A stretch of 64,000 nucleotides of DNA. It comes from Triticum aestivum. Lineage: Eukaryota > Streptophyta > Magnoliopsida > Poales > Poaceae. The notes under the pieces are model-generated. The model saw only the letters and a list, made by a program, of their open reading frames with translations, did no database searches and was not told the DNA's origin. Positions 34,260-44,896 of the stretch are shown here, piece after piece. The position numbers and the translations under genes are program-made. Within the stretch, counting starts at the first letter, position 1. Every line of letters begins with the position of its first letter. The stretch lies in NCBI RefSeq assembly GCF_018294505.1, contig NC_057809.1, positions 508,053,914 to 508,117,913 of the forward strand, in the 5' to 3' direction.

Positions 34260-37200
34260 ATGTCCGGAGCGGGAGGCAAGTGGATGGTCTCCTCCGTCAC
34301 GGAGGGACACATCAAAAAGCTGAGGAAGGCCAGATATCTGGCTAGCGACATCGCGCACCAGCTTCCCGAAATGGGGCAGCTCATCCCCACTCACAAGCCC
34401 CATGAGAGGGTGGTATTCCTCCCCCATTTCCTCCATGGCTGGGCTTCCCTCTGCATCCATTTGTCCGGGGGCTCATGTTCTACTACGGCCTGGATTTCCA
34501 CGATCTGGCCCTGAATTTTGTCCTCAACATCTCGGCGTTTATCGTCGTGTGTGAGGCTTTCCTCCGCATCCGCCCCCATTTCGGCCTATGGCTTAAGACT
34601 TTCAACGTCAAGCCGAAGGTGGTGCGCGGCAGCCAGGCGGAGTGCGGCGGAGCCATGGTTGGCAAGATGGCCAACGTCCTATGGCTCGAGGGCTCCTTTG
34701 TGGAGACCCTGAAGGGGTGGCAATCGGGGTGGTTCTACATCACCGAGCCGCGCGACCCTAAGTAGGTCGCAGCCCCCGAGTTCCGGTCCGGCCCCCCAAC
34801 GCGGCTCACGTCTTGGAAAGAGACGGGCCTGTCATGGGGCAGGCAAAAGAAGGTGACCGGACTACAAACATGCATCCAATCCCTGGTGAACAAGCAACTC
34901 AGGCTTGTCAACGTAGTCCGGGTTATGCTCATCCTCCTGATCCTCCCGTGTCAACAACAGGCTTTCAACCTGTGGGAGTTTGATCCAGCGCGGCACCAAA
35001 CTCTGAGTAGGCTCTTCGACACGACGTACGAAGATGCCTGGATGGGGCTTTTCAAAGGCGCCGAGGCTCCCGCATCTGCTACCGAGGATCGCGGATACAG
35101 CGCGCAACGTCACGCTAGTGCGGTAAGTTTTTTGTACCTTTTACAGGGCACTAGTTTTTCATAGTTCAACTCTGTGCGGGATCTAAGCTCCCTTACCTTT
35201 GACAGGATTGGCAGGCGAAGTCCGGACAGATCAATTGTCCGGCTCATTCGCCCGAAGGCCCAGCGGACGCCCTCTTGGCGAAACTGCTGGTTCTGGCACC
35301 CTATGTGGTGCCGGAGAAGAAGGCCGCGAAAAAGGCCGTGGGGGCTCGAAAGAGTGCCCGGCGCCAGGAGGCGTCAGATCCATCATCCGACGGTTCCGAG
35401 GCGCACTCCTCCCACGAAGATGAGGAGGAGGAAGAAGAGACCCCTCCCCCTCCAGCGGGGGAAGGGAAGAAAAGGAAGGTCGCCCCAACTGGGGAGGCCG
35501 AGGGGTCCAAGAGAGGGAGAACCCCTCCTCCGGACTACTCCACCAACGCTGATGACAGCGAAGAAGAGTGGCCGCCCAGGGCCAAGCCCCTGGCGAAATC
35601 GTAAGTATCCGGATACCGGAGTGATTTCATAGTATTTGTTTATTGCACAGCTTTCCCTTATGTCGAATATGTTTATGCAGCCCACCCAAAGACCGGCTCG
35701 ACGCGTCGTCGAGCGGCTCACTGGACTCGTCGGACATGAACTTGCTGCCGACGGCTTCCTCCCCCCGCCCTACGGACGACACTGAAGTGTTGTCCCAACA
35801 GGGTCCAATCCGGGAGGATGTGGTCCTGGAGGCGCCGCAAGGCGACCTCCCGGACTCCAGGAGTAAAGGGGACGAAACCCCCCAGGGCTCCAAGTCCGGC
35901 CCTAGGCCGAACACCGCTCCGGAACCTTCAAAGGTTCCAGAGTCCGGCGGGACCCCCTCCAAGAGGAGCAGGCCCACCGTGCTGATGACCTCCGTCCAAC
36001 CGGAGGCGCCGGACAATATGTTGGAGGCGCTCCAAGGCACCTCCATCGACGAGGGGCACCACACTATTATGAGTGCGGTGATCCAGAAGGTTCAGTCTGC
36101 CAAGAGCGGACTGACTGAAGCTTGTACAAGCCTTTTAACAGGCTTTGAGGTAAGTAAAGAATGTGTGAATAACATTATCGCATAGACAGTAGCCCCTGAT
36201 GCTCTGTTTGGCATTCGGAAAGAAAAGCCGAATAGAGGATCAAATAAAAATCGCAGGAGTCTAAAAAGAGTCAATATGTGTGTGCAGGCTTCCCTGCTGG
36301 CGTCCGCCGCACTGACTGCGGAAGTGGACGTGCTAAAGCAGAACCTCGAGCGGTCCGAGCAAGAGCTCAGACGTGCCAAGAAGCAGCTCGAGGACAATGA
36401 AGGTAAGAAATACCTTGTTTAAATTAAATATATGTATATATAAAAAGGTGCAATTGCAAAAAATGACAGGATTATCGTGGCTATTGTAGGGGCCACGTCT
36501 GAGGTGGCGACCCTGAAGCAAGCGCTGCTCGAGGCCGAGAATAGGTCGGCCGCGGAGCGCGTTGAGCGAGAAAAGTATGAGGCCGAGGTTGGCAAGGTGC
36601 GGCAAGAGCTCCAGGCTCTCATGGAAAAACATGAGAGTTTGGAGCGTGACTCAAGGACGCGAGCGTCCGAGCTCGCGGCGGCTACTGAAAGTGCCAAGTC
36701 TGCCAAGGCCGAATCCCAGAAGACCCTCCAGGAGTTGGATGAGGTGAAGAAGATAGCGGCGGGTAAGGCATTCTTTATGCAAAGTAAACACATAAGCGTG
36801 AGTTACTTGTTACTTACCCGAATCCGGAGTTCTCCAGGCGTGTTCGCAGACCTTCCCCGGAGTGTATCTGATGCCGCCGCATTCTATCGAGCCGAGGAGG
36901 GCAGCTCGACGGAGAAGGTGTTCTGGTCTCAGTACGCTGAGGCCGGACACCCCGTGCCCCTGAGCGACCAGTTGAAGCAACTGGTCGAGCTCCACAAGGC
37001 GGCCGAACAGGCCATGAAGGGCCTCATAGTTCGGCTGTGGCCTGGAGAGGCTCAGCCTGGGAGCTATTTCGGGCTGGTGCGGCGGCTGGTGGAGGCCTGT
37101 CCAAGGCTCGAAGTCATCAAGCGCTCCGTCTGCATTGAAGGTGCCCGTAGGGCCCTTGCCCGTGCGAAGGTGCACTGGGGCAAGCTGGATGCTGAGAAGC

Positions 37201-37322
37201 TTGTGAAGGACGGGCCACCGCCGGGGAAAGAGCATCGTAAGCCCGAAAATTATTATAAGGATGTTCTGAAGGGTGCCCGCCTTGTGGCGGAGGAATGTTC
37301 TACGGATGTAATTTTTGAGTAA
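34260..37322 (+). pseudogene. T2 antisense six-exon gene, nearly intact
   Basis: Exons: 34260-35122, 35206-35600, 35681-36149, 36288-36402, 36490-36762 and 36838-37322, all with GT-AG introns of about 75-140 bp, the joins keeping one frame. The product would be about 866 residues. The N-terminal 270 residues contain the putative gypsy type transposon domain (LPEMGQLIPTHKPHERVVFL, FYYGLDFHDLALNFVLNIS, SGWFYITEPRD). Next come an acidic and basic linker (SSHEDEEEEEETPPPP, GEGKKRKVAP) with nuclear-signal-like runs, a coiled coil (exons 4-5, AENRSAAERVEREKYEAEVG) and a C-terminal helical domain with RLWPGEAQPGSYFGLVRRLV and ARRALARAKVHWGKLDAEKL. Two flaws lie in exon 1: a one-base frame change near 34440 and a TAG at about 34763. 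Function is unknown. It opposes gag-pol and ends tail to tail with it. It is the best-preserved coding unit in T2. Confidence 0.8.
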
Positions 37323-38533
37323 AACTCGCTCGTTTTGTCCTGTGCGCTGAAAACTTGTTCATATGCGCTTAAGCAATGCTGTTTGAATTTAAAATATTAC
37401 CTTATGTGCAGCTGTTTATCAATACTGAGAGATGGCGAGTCGTCGGCTTCTGCCCCCTTGCCGCTAGTGCTGGGGTGTTCGGGGATAAACCTGGGCGCTC
37501 TTTTTCCCATATTTGGGTCCTTCGAGGGAGGCGCTCAGCCCGACGAACGAGGCAATCGGACTATAATGCGTGAACACTCTCACTTAGCCATAGAATTCTA
37601 TAATTTTAAATTTCGGCGAAGCCCCTAGTATTCGGAAGACCGAGTTCGGGGCGCTATCCACGCCTTGGCCGGACAGAGCCGGCTCCTCGCCCTAAGCGGC
37701 ATAAGTCTTTAGGGACTCGAAAAAACCTCTCGAACAGCGACCAGCTCTCGCCTCATCATGACGGTCAGTTTTAGCTTTCTCCACTGAGGTGCTCGACCCA
37801 GCTCAACCGGGGCACAATCGCAGTGGTTCTCCTAGTGCTACCTTAGCCGATATAGCGGAACGTAAGGCACCAAAACATAGGAGCCGGGCAAACCCAACTA
37901 TTGACCCAAGACATGATTCGGAGCCGATGCATATAATGCTATAAGTTCGGGGTGCCGTACTTGTTAAAGTGTTCGGACTTCTCACACCATGTTGAGGGGT
38001 ACGGAAGCCCCTGGCGTATTTTGGCCGTACCAAAGTGTATGGGTGCAACATGTCGTTAAGGAACATATATAAATATATAAAAAAGGTAATGCAAAAATAG
38101 ACAAAAGCTATGCATTGTTTATTAAAAAGAGCTGCGATCAAAGCAGAACGATACAAATAATGCGATAAGCAAAAGGTTGGACTATGTAACATGTCCGCTC
38201 CAGGGGCAAGCTGCGGAATAATGTGTGAAACAGGTATACTGCTCGTGATAGAGACCACCTGGGAGTTCCGTAATGCGGCGTGGCTTGGTTGCTTCCCTGG
38301 TTCTTGCATCGTTTGTGCGGCAACTGAACTGCCGAACAGGCCTTCCGAAGAGTGGAGTCTTGAAAGTAAGAGAAAATTTAAAAAATCGACAGCCCCTGGT
38401 GCGGTTTAAGCCGTGTTTCGGGCGTGCCATGGTGGTGCCCCTCCCCCTGTGCCCATGGTATCTCTAGAGCGTAGTTATGTACGCGAAGTACTGGCGTCGC
38501 CTTTTTGCGAGGGTTGGGGTTGGGGCCGCATTG
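37323..38533. other. T2 spacer between antisense gene and protease
   Basis: No gene. RT, RNase H and integrase should be here in a full element but are missing. Bases around 37850-37945 (ATGCATATAATGCT) match the T1 spacer at 3690-3775. Confidence 0.6.
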
Positions 38534-39463
38534 CTACGCCTGCTCGGATCGTGCCAGGCGGTCTTGTTGTAGGTTACTCCGGGCGCGCTTGACGGTGTCC
38601 GGTCGTTTAGTGGCCGGACTGGAGAACTGCCTAAAGAGGCTGCTTTGAACTTCCGCCGCAAGGGCCGCCGTGTGCTCCTCCGTTCGGAGGGAGCGTTCGG
38701 TGTTTCCATTGACCGTAATTACTCCTCGAGGGCCTGGCATCTTGAGCTTAAGGTATGCGTAATGCGGTACCGCATTGAACTTAGCGAATGCGGTTCGCCC
38801 GAGCAGTGCGTGATAACCACTGCGAAACGGGACTATGTCGAAGATTAACTCCTCGCTTCGGAAATTATCCAGAGATCCGAAGACCACTTCAAGTGTGACT
38901 GAGCCTGTACAGTTGGCCTCTACACCTGGTATTACGCCTTTAAAGGTCGTTTTGGTGGGCTTAATCCTCGAGGGATCTATGCCCATTTTCCGCACTGTAT
39001 CCTGGTAAAGCAGGTTCAGGCTGCTGCCGCCGTCCATAAGGACTCTAGTGAGATGAAATCCGTCAATAATTGGGTCTAGAACCAATGCGGCGAAGCCGCT
39101 GTGACGGGTGCTAGTGGGGTGGTCCCTTCGATCAAAGGTGATCGGGCAGGAGGACCATGGGTTGAACTTTGGGGCGACTGGCTCTATCGCGTATACGTCC
39201 CTTAACGCGTGCTTCCGCTCCCTCTTGGGGATGTGGGTTGCGTATATCATGTTCACCGTCCGCACTTGCGGGGGAAAACCCTTCTGTCCCCTGTTGTTCG
39301 GCGGCCGGGGCTCCTCGTCGTCATCGCTATGCAGCCCCTTGTCTTCGCTTTCGGTGTTTAGCTTGCCTGCCTGCTTGAACACCCAACAATCCCTGTTGGT
39401 GTGATTGGCCGGCTTTTCGCGGGTGCCATGTATCTGGCATAAGCGGTCGAGTATTCGGTCCAA
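38534..39463 (-). pseudogene. T2 gag C-terminus and protease
   Basis: This frame continues gag after a TAG near 39553. It starts with a C-x2-H-x8-H-x4-C zinc knuckle (CQIHGTREKPANHTNRDC), then a linker, then the protease core RVLMDGGSSLNLLYQDTV and FRSGYHALLGRTAFAKF. The frame ends at a stop at 38534 without RT. The Gag zinc knuckle would bind element RNA. Confidence 0.85.
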
Positions 39464-39550
39464 ACTGGACGGGCCCCTAGGATTCTTTTTGAATGGCTTC
39501 TTCCGCTGACCAGATTTAGAGCCTCTGAATCCGGCATTAACTATTGTATC

Positions 39551-41810
39551 CTAAGCATTGTCGCCGTTAATGCGGCGCTTCTGCTTGGTTCGACGCGACC
39601 TGCCACCACTGTCCCTGGTGTCCAAATTACCAGGGTTTTTGGTTATATTGTTGCTACGAGCAAGCCAGCTGTCTTCTCCCGCGCAAAAGCGGGTCATGAG
39701 TGCCATGAGTGCTGCCATAGATTTTGGCTTTTCCTGTCCAAGGTGCCGGGCTAGCCACTCGTCGCGGATATTGTGCTTGAAGGCTGCTAGGGCCTCAGCG
39801 TCCGGACAGTCGACTATTTGATTTTTCTTTGTTAAGAACCGTGTCCAGAATTGCCTGACCGATTCATCTGGCTGCTGAATTACGTGGCTTAGGTCATCGG
39901 CGTCTGGGGTTCGCACATAAGTGCCCTGGATATTGTCGAGGAATGCGGCTTCCAGGTCCTCCCAACAACTGATTGATCCTGTTGGCAAGCTGTTAAGCTA
40001 ATGCCAAGATGGTCCTTTAAGCTTGAGTGGGAGGTATTTGATGGCGTGGAAATCATCGCCGCGGGCCATATGGATATGAAGGAGATAATCCTCAATCCAT
40101 ACCGCAGGATCTGTTGTGCCATCATATGATTCGATGTTTACGGGTTTGAAACCCTCGGGGATTTGATGATCCATTATTTCGTCTGTGAAGCAGAGTGGGT
40201 GTGCGGCGCCTCTGTACTGGGCTATATCCTGACGTAGCTCCAGTGAGCCTTGTCTATTGTGTTCAGCCCTGCCGAATTTGTGGCCAGCGTGACGGATGCC
40301 GTCTCGAGCCGTGGAGCGCCCACGCGATCTGTAGATCGATCTTGTTTGTTTAGCCTTGTCCTCTAACATATCTCGTAAGTCCGGCGCATAGTCCCGTACC
40401 TTGGTACGGGGTGCGGCTTGAGTGGAGGGCCGAGAGGCCTCTCTGTCGCGGCCACGAGGTGGCCGGTCGGCCGCATCGAGTGCTTCCTCCTCTAATTGGG
40501 GTAGCAACCTACGCTTTGGGTAGTTCTTGGAGGGGCGTTCGAGTTTATGCTCTTCGGCCGCAAGGACTTCAGTCCATCTGTCAACTAGCAAATCTTGATC
40601 AGCTCTGAGCTGTTGCTGTATTTTCTTGAGGCTTCTTGCCATGGCCATAAGCCTGCGTTGAAAACACTCTTGCTCGGCGGGATCCTCTGGCACGACGAAT
40701 TCGTCGTCGTCGAGGCTTGCCTCGTCTTTGGAGGGAGGCATATAATTATCATCCTCGACCTCTCTGTCTGCCGCTCTCTCATGAGGGCTGGTTTCTCCAT
40801 CCTCCTGTGCTAAATCTTGCTGGAGGGGGTTTTCTTCGGTGCTTTCCGGAGTGTTATTATCTCCCGTGCTGGAATCACCATGTTTTTTTGGCGGGATTTT
40901 GAGCGGCGCCGCTGACGTCGGCGCTTAGGATGTTTCTTGGAGGGGTCATCCTCCGCTGTTCCATCGCCATCTCCCTCTTTTGGGGTGTCCACCATGTATA
41001 TGGCATACGACGAGGTGGCTTTCCAGGGCCTAGTAGGCGCTGGTTCTTCATTATCTCCTTCATCGGCGTCCATACCATCGATGTCTTTGTAGTCGAAGTC
41101 GAGCATGTTGGTTAAGTCGTCGACAGTGGCTACAAAGTGGGTGGTGGGTGGGCTTTGAATTTCTTCATCGTCCGAATCCCAACCTCGCTGGCCGTAGTCC
41201 GGCCAGGGCTCTCCTGATAAAGAGAGAGACTTCAGTGACTTCAGAATATCGCCAAAAGGCGAGTGCTGAAAGATGTCTGCGGCAGTGAACTCCATGATCG
41301 GCGCCCAGTCGGATTCGACAGGCCGGGGCGCGGAGGGTTCGGAGTCCGAAAAAGAGTCCGGCTCCTTGGAGTCATGAGTCTCGCGGAGTGCGGGGCTGGT
41401 GTTCGGTTCAATCGCCGTTGGGATCGCAGCCCCCGAGGTGGTGTCCAACCGCCCATCCTCGATCGGCGTAGTTGGCTCTGAATTAGGGACCGGAGCCAAT
41501 GCGGGTGCGGTCTCCAAGGCACTGTTCGGTGGCAGAGCTAGATCATGCTCGTCGGGATAGTGCGGCGCGCTCGGCAGTGGCTCGAATCCGTCGAAGATCA
41601 AGTCCCGCGGATGTCAGCCATGTAGTTAAAACTTCCGAATCTGACCTGATGGCCAGGGGCGTAGCTTTCGATCTGCTCCAAATGGCCAAGCGAATTGGCC
41701 TGCAGTGCGAAGCCGCCGAAGACGAAGATCTGTCTAGGGAGGAAGCTCTCACCCTGGACTGCATCGCTGTTGAAGATTGTAGGAGCCATCGGGCTTGATG
41801 GTGACGGCAT
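39551..41810 (-). pseudogene. T2 gag
   Basis: Gag begins near 41810 (MPSPSSPMAPTIFNSDAVQG) and changes frame near 41600. An acidic part (41601-40810) and a helical, arginine-rich part (40741-39998, QRRLMAMARSLKKIQQQL) follow. The gag domain proper contains YLLHIHMARGDDFHAIKYLP, a TAG near 39997 and VRQFWTRFLTKKNQIVD. The frame then continues to a TAG near 39553. From 40741 to 38534 only two stops interrupt one frame. Gag of T1 and T2 share the QFW/HYWARF block. Confidence 0.82.
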
Positions 41811-41836
41811 AGAGGAACTCTCAATGAAAGCACCAA

Positions 41837-42317
41837 TGTCGGTGTCAAAACCAACGGATCTCGTGTAGGGGGTCCCGAACTGTGCGTCTAGGCCGGATGG
41901 TAACAGGAGGCAGGGGACACGAAGTTTTACCCAGGTTCGGGCCCTCTCGATGGAGGTAAAACCCTACGTCCTGCTTGATTAATATTGATGGTATGGGTAT
42001 TACAAGAGTTGATCTACCACGAGATCAGAGAGGCTAAACCCTAGAAGCTAGCCTATGGTATGATTGTTGATGTGTATGTTGTCCTACGGACTAAAACCCT
42101 CCAGTTTATATAGACACCGGATAGGGTTAGGGTTACATAGAGTCAGTTACAATGGTAGGAGATCTGAATATCCATATCGCCAAGCTTGCCTTCCACGCCA
42201 AGGAAAGTCCCTTCCGGACACGGGACGAAATCTTCAATCTTGTATCTTCATAGTCCTAGAGTCCGGCTGAAGGTATAGTTTGGCCATCCGGACACCCCCT
42301 AATCCAGGACTCCCTCA
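41837..42317 (-). repeat. 5' LTR of T2
   Basis: It starts TGTCGGTGTCAAAACC on the plus strand and ends GGACTCCCTCA. A minus-strand TATA motif is at 42105-42114. It is 481 bp, the same length as the partner LTR. Confidence 0.95.
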
Positions 42318-43292
42318 CACACCATGCTCAAAAAGATATAAGTGAAGCACTAGAGCAAGTCCATAGCTCATAAAAATTGAAGTGAAGCAAAGAGAGCGAT
42401 TCTAACAAGTCATGACATAATTTTGGCTCTCCCAAATAGGTGTGTCCAGCAAGGGGTCAAGACTGAAAACACAAAATAAAACAAGCAAGGACTCATATCA
42501 TACAAGACGCTCCAAGAAAAACACATAGTATGTGACGAATAAAAATATAGCTTCGAGTAAAATACCAATGGTCGTTAGAAGAAAGAGGGGATGCCATTCT
42601 GGGGCATCCCCAAGCTTAGTTGGTGGCTCATTTTTGGATAATAGCTTGGGATGTCAGGGCATTCCCAAGCTTAGGCTCTTCTACTCCTTATTCCTTCATC
42701 CATCGTAAGATAACCCAAAACTTGAAAACTTTAATCACACAAAACTCAACAATACCTTCGTGAGATCCGTTAGTATAAGAAAATAAATCACTACTATAAG
42801 TGTTGTATCAAACTAATTCATATTTTGTTCTTGAATTATATCTACTTTATTCGAACTTTTCTATGGCAAAAACTCATCAAAGAAAACCATAGAGCCATCA
42901 AAATAAGCACACAGCGCAAAGAAAACAGAATCTGTCAAAACAAAATAGTCTGTAGCAATCTGACTATTTCGAATACTTCTGTAACTCCACAAATTCAGAA
43001 AAATTGAGACGACCTGAGAAATTTGTATATTGATCTACTGCAAGTGGAATGGGTATTTTATCGCTCTCTGGTAAATAATGAGAATTATTTTTGTGAGTGC
43101 AAAAGTTCCTATTTTTTTCAAGCAAGATCAAACAACTATCACCCAAGAAGATCCTAAAGGCTTTACTTGGCACAAATACTAACTAAAACATAAAAAACAC
43201 AATCATAATAGTAGCATAATTGTGCTATCACTCAAAAACAGGAAACAAAAGCAAAAGTAAATTTTATTCATCGGGTTGCCTCCCAACAAGCA
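42318..43292 (-). other. B non-coding 3' region, right part
   Basis: No gene. The B sequence resumes after the CACAC duplication with CATGCTCAAAAAG. It contains GCATCCCCAAGCTTAG near 42600-42670 and a reversed copy of the post-protease hairpin (43271-43286). Confidence 0.65.
43271..43286 (-). other. conserved hairpin after protease in B
   Basis: On the minus strand it reads TTGGGAGGCAACCCGA, the counterpart of 13934-13949 in A. The one difference keeps a U-G pair, so the stem is preserved. Confidence 0.5.
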
Positions 43293-44896
43293 TTATAGTT
43301 TTACGCCCTTAGCTAGGCATAAAGTAAGGATAAAAGTTTTGTCATGTTTGGTTCGAGATCCATAAGATGCCCTCATGATCGATTCATATGGTGGCCTAAT
43401 TCTTGTTCTAGGAAAGTGTTCCATACGCTTCCTCAAAGTAAATTGGAACTTAATATTGCCTTCTTTCATGTCAATCACGGAACTGATAGTGCATAAAAAC
43501 GGTCTACCAAGAATAATTGGACAAGACGGATTGCGATCAATATCAAGAACAATAAAATCTATGGGCACATAATTTATATTTGCAAGAATAAGAACATCAT
43601 TAATTCTTCCCATAGGCTTTTTAATAGTGGAATCCACCAAGTGCAAATTCAAAGAACACGATTCAATATCGGTAAGACCAAGCACATCACATAAAGATTT
43701 CGGAATAGTAGAAACACTAGTACCCAAGTCACACAAAGCAAAGCACTCATAATTTTTAATCTTGACTTTTATAGTAGGTTCCCATTCATCATGCAATTTT
43801 CTAGGAATTGAAACTTCTAATTCTAACTTTTCTTCTAAAGCATTCATCATAGCATCAACAATATGTTTCGTAAAAGCTTTATTTTGTTCATAAGCATGGG
43901 GTGAATTTATCATGGATTGCAACAAAGAAATACAACCAATCAAAGAGCAACTATCATAATTAAAGCCTTTGTAATACAAAAGAATGGGCACATCACTAGC
44001 TAAAGTTTTGACCTCTCCAAACCCACTTTTATCAATTTTCTCAACAAGATTTTCACCCTCTGAATCATTGGGACGCCTTCTAGCTAAAGTTGACTCTTCT
44101 CCACTCCCCTTTTCACCAATATTAACTTTACAAACCAAGGAATCAACAGAAGAAACATCAATCATTTCAAGATCTTCATCACTTTTTCGAAAGAAATCAC
44201 TAGAAAATGCTTTTTCTAAAAATTCTCTTTTAGCTCTAAGCATAGCAGTTCTTTTCTTACTTTCATCCATAGAAACATAAAGAGCTTTAATTGATTCATC
44301 TACTTTAGGCACAAAAAATTTCATCTTGAGATTTTCCACATCATGAGCAATTCTATCAACACTTCTAGACAAATCATCAATCTTACTCAACTTTTCTTCT
44401 ATGGAAGTGTTAAAACTTTTTGTGTATTGATAAATTCTTTAATATTATTCTCAAGATCAGAGGTGTTCCTATTATTATTATAAGATTGATTTCCATTGGA
44501 ATTACCATAGTTATTAAAGGAATTACTAGGAAAAGGCCTAGGATTAAAATTACCTCTAAGCATTGTTGTTGAAATTATTTCGAGAGATAAAAATCACATC
44601 TATGGCATCACTATTTTGCTCAATCAAAGTAGACAAATGCATATCATTAAAATCAATAGGAGAACTTATACTAGCAACCAATTTCACAAGAGCATCAACT
44701 TTTTCACTCAAATAAGAAATTTCTTCAACCGAATTAACTTTTTTACTAGTAGGAGCTCTTTCATTATGCCATTGCGAATAATTTGCCATAATATTATCAA
44801 GCAATTTAGTGGCTTCACCCAAAGTAATTTCCATAAAAGTTCCACCCACGCTGGAATCTAAAATATTACGAGAAACAAAATTCAACCCTGCATAAA
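43293..44896 (-). pseudogene. B gag C-terminal part and protease
   Basis: Code resumes after the D insertion with YAGLNFVSRNILDSSVGGTF, matching A. A frame change near 44556 breaks it. The open frame 44390-43293 then carries helical linker and the protease core ALCDLGTSVSTIPKSLC with PIILGRPFLCT. It corresponds to residues about 170-668 of the A polyprotein. Protease is open here; the start half lies at 55518-56059. Confidence 0.85.

Larger units (their letters stand above)
33226..42317 (-). mobile_element. Tat-lineage non-autonomous element T2 with antisense gene
   Basis: Two 481 bp LTRs (33226-33706 and 41837-42317) are flanked by the exact duplication CACAC (33221-33225 and 42318-42322). 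On the minus strand it has gag and protease, and on the plus strand a six-exon antisense gene. RT, RNase H and integrase are absent. I count 22 differences between the LTRs over 481 bases by eye, mostly transitions. Element size is 9.1 kb. It is related to T1 but clearly diverged. It is inserted in the non-coding part of B. Confidence 0.93.

Noticed and set aside
34862..35721. Long minus-strand frames opposite the T2 antisense gene
   Set aside because: The region is GC-rich, so shadow frames are expected. Only the plus-strand frames join through GT-AG introns into one product.
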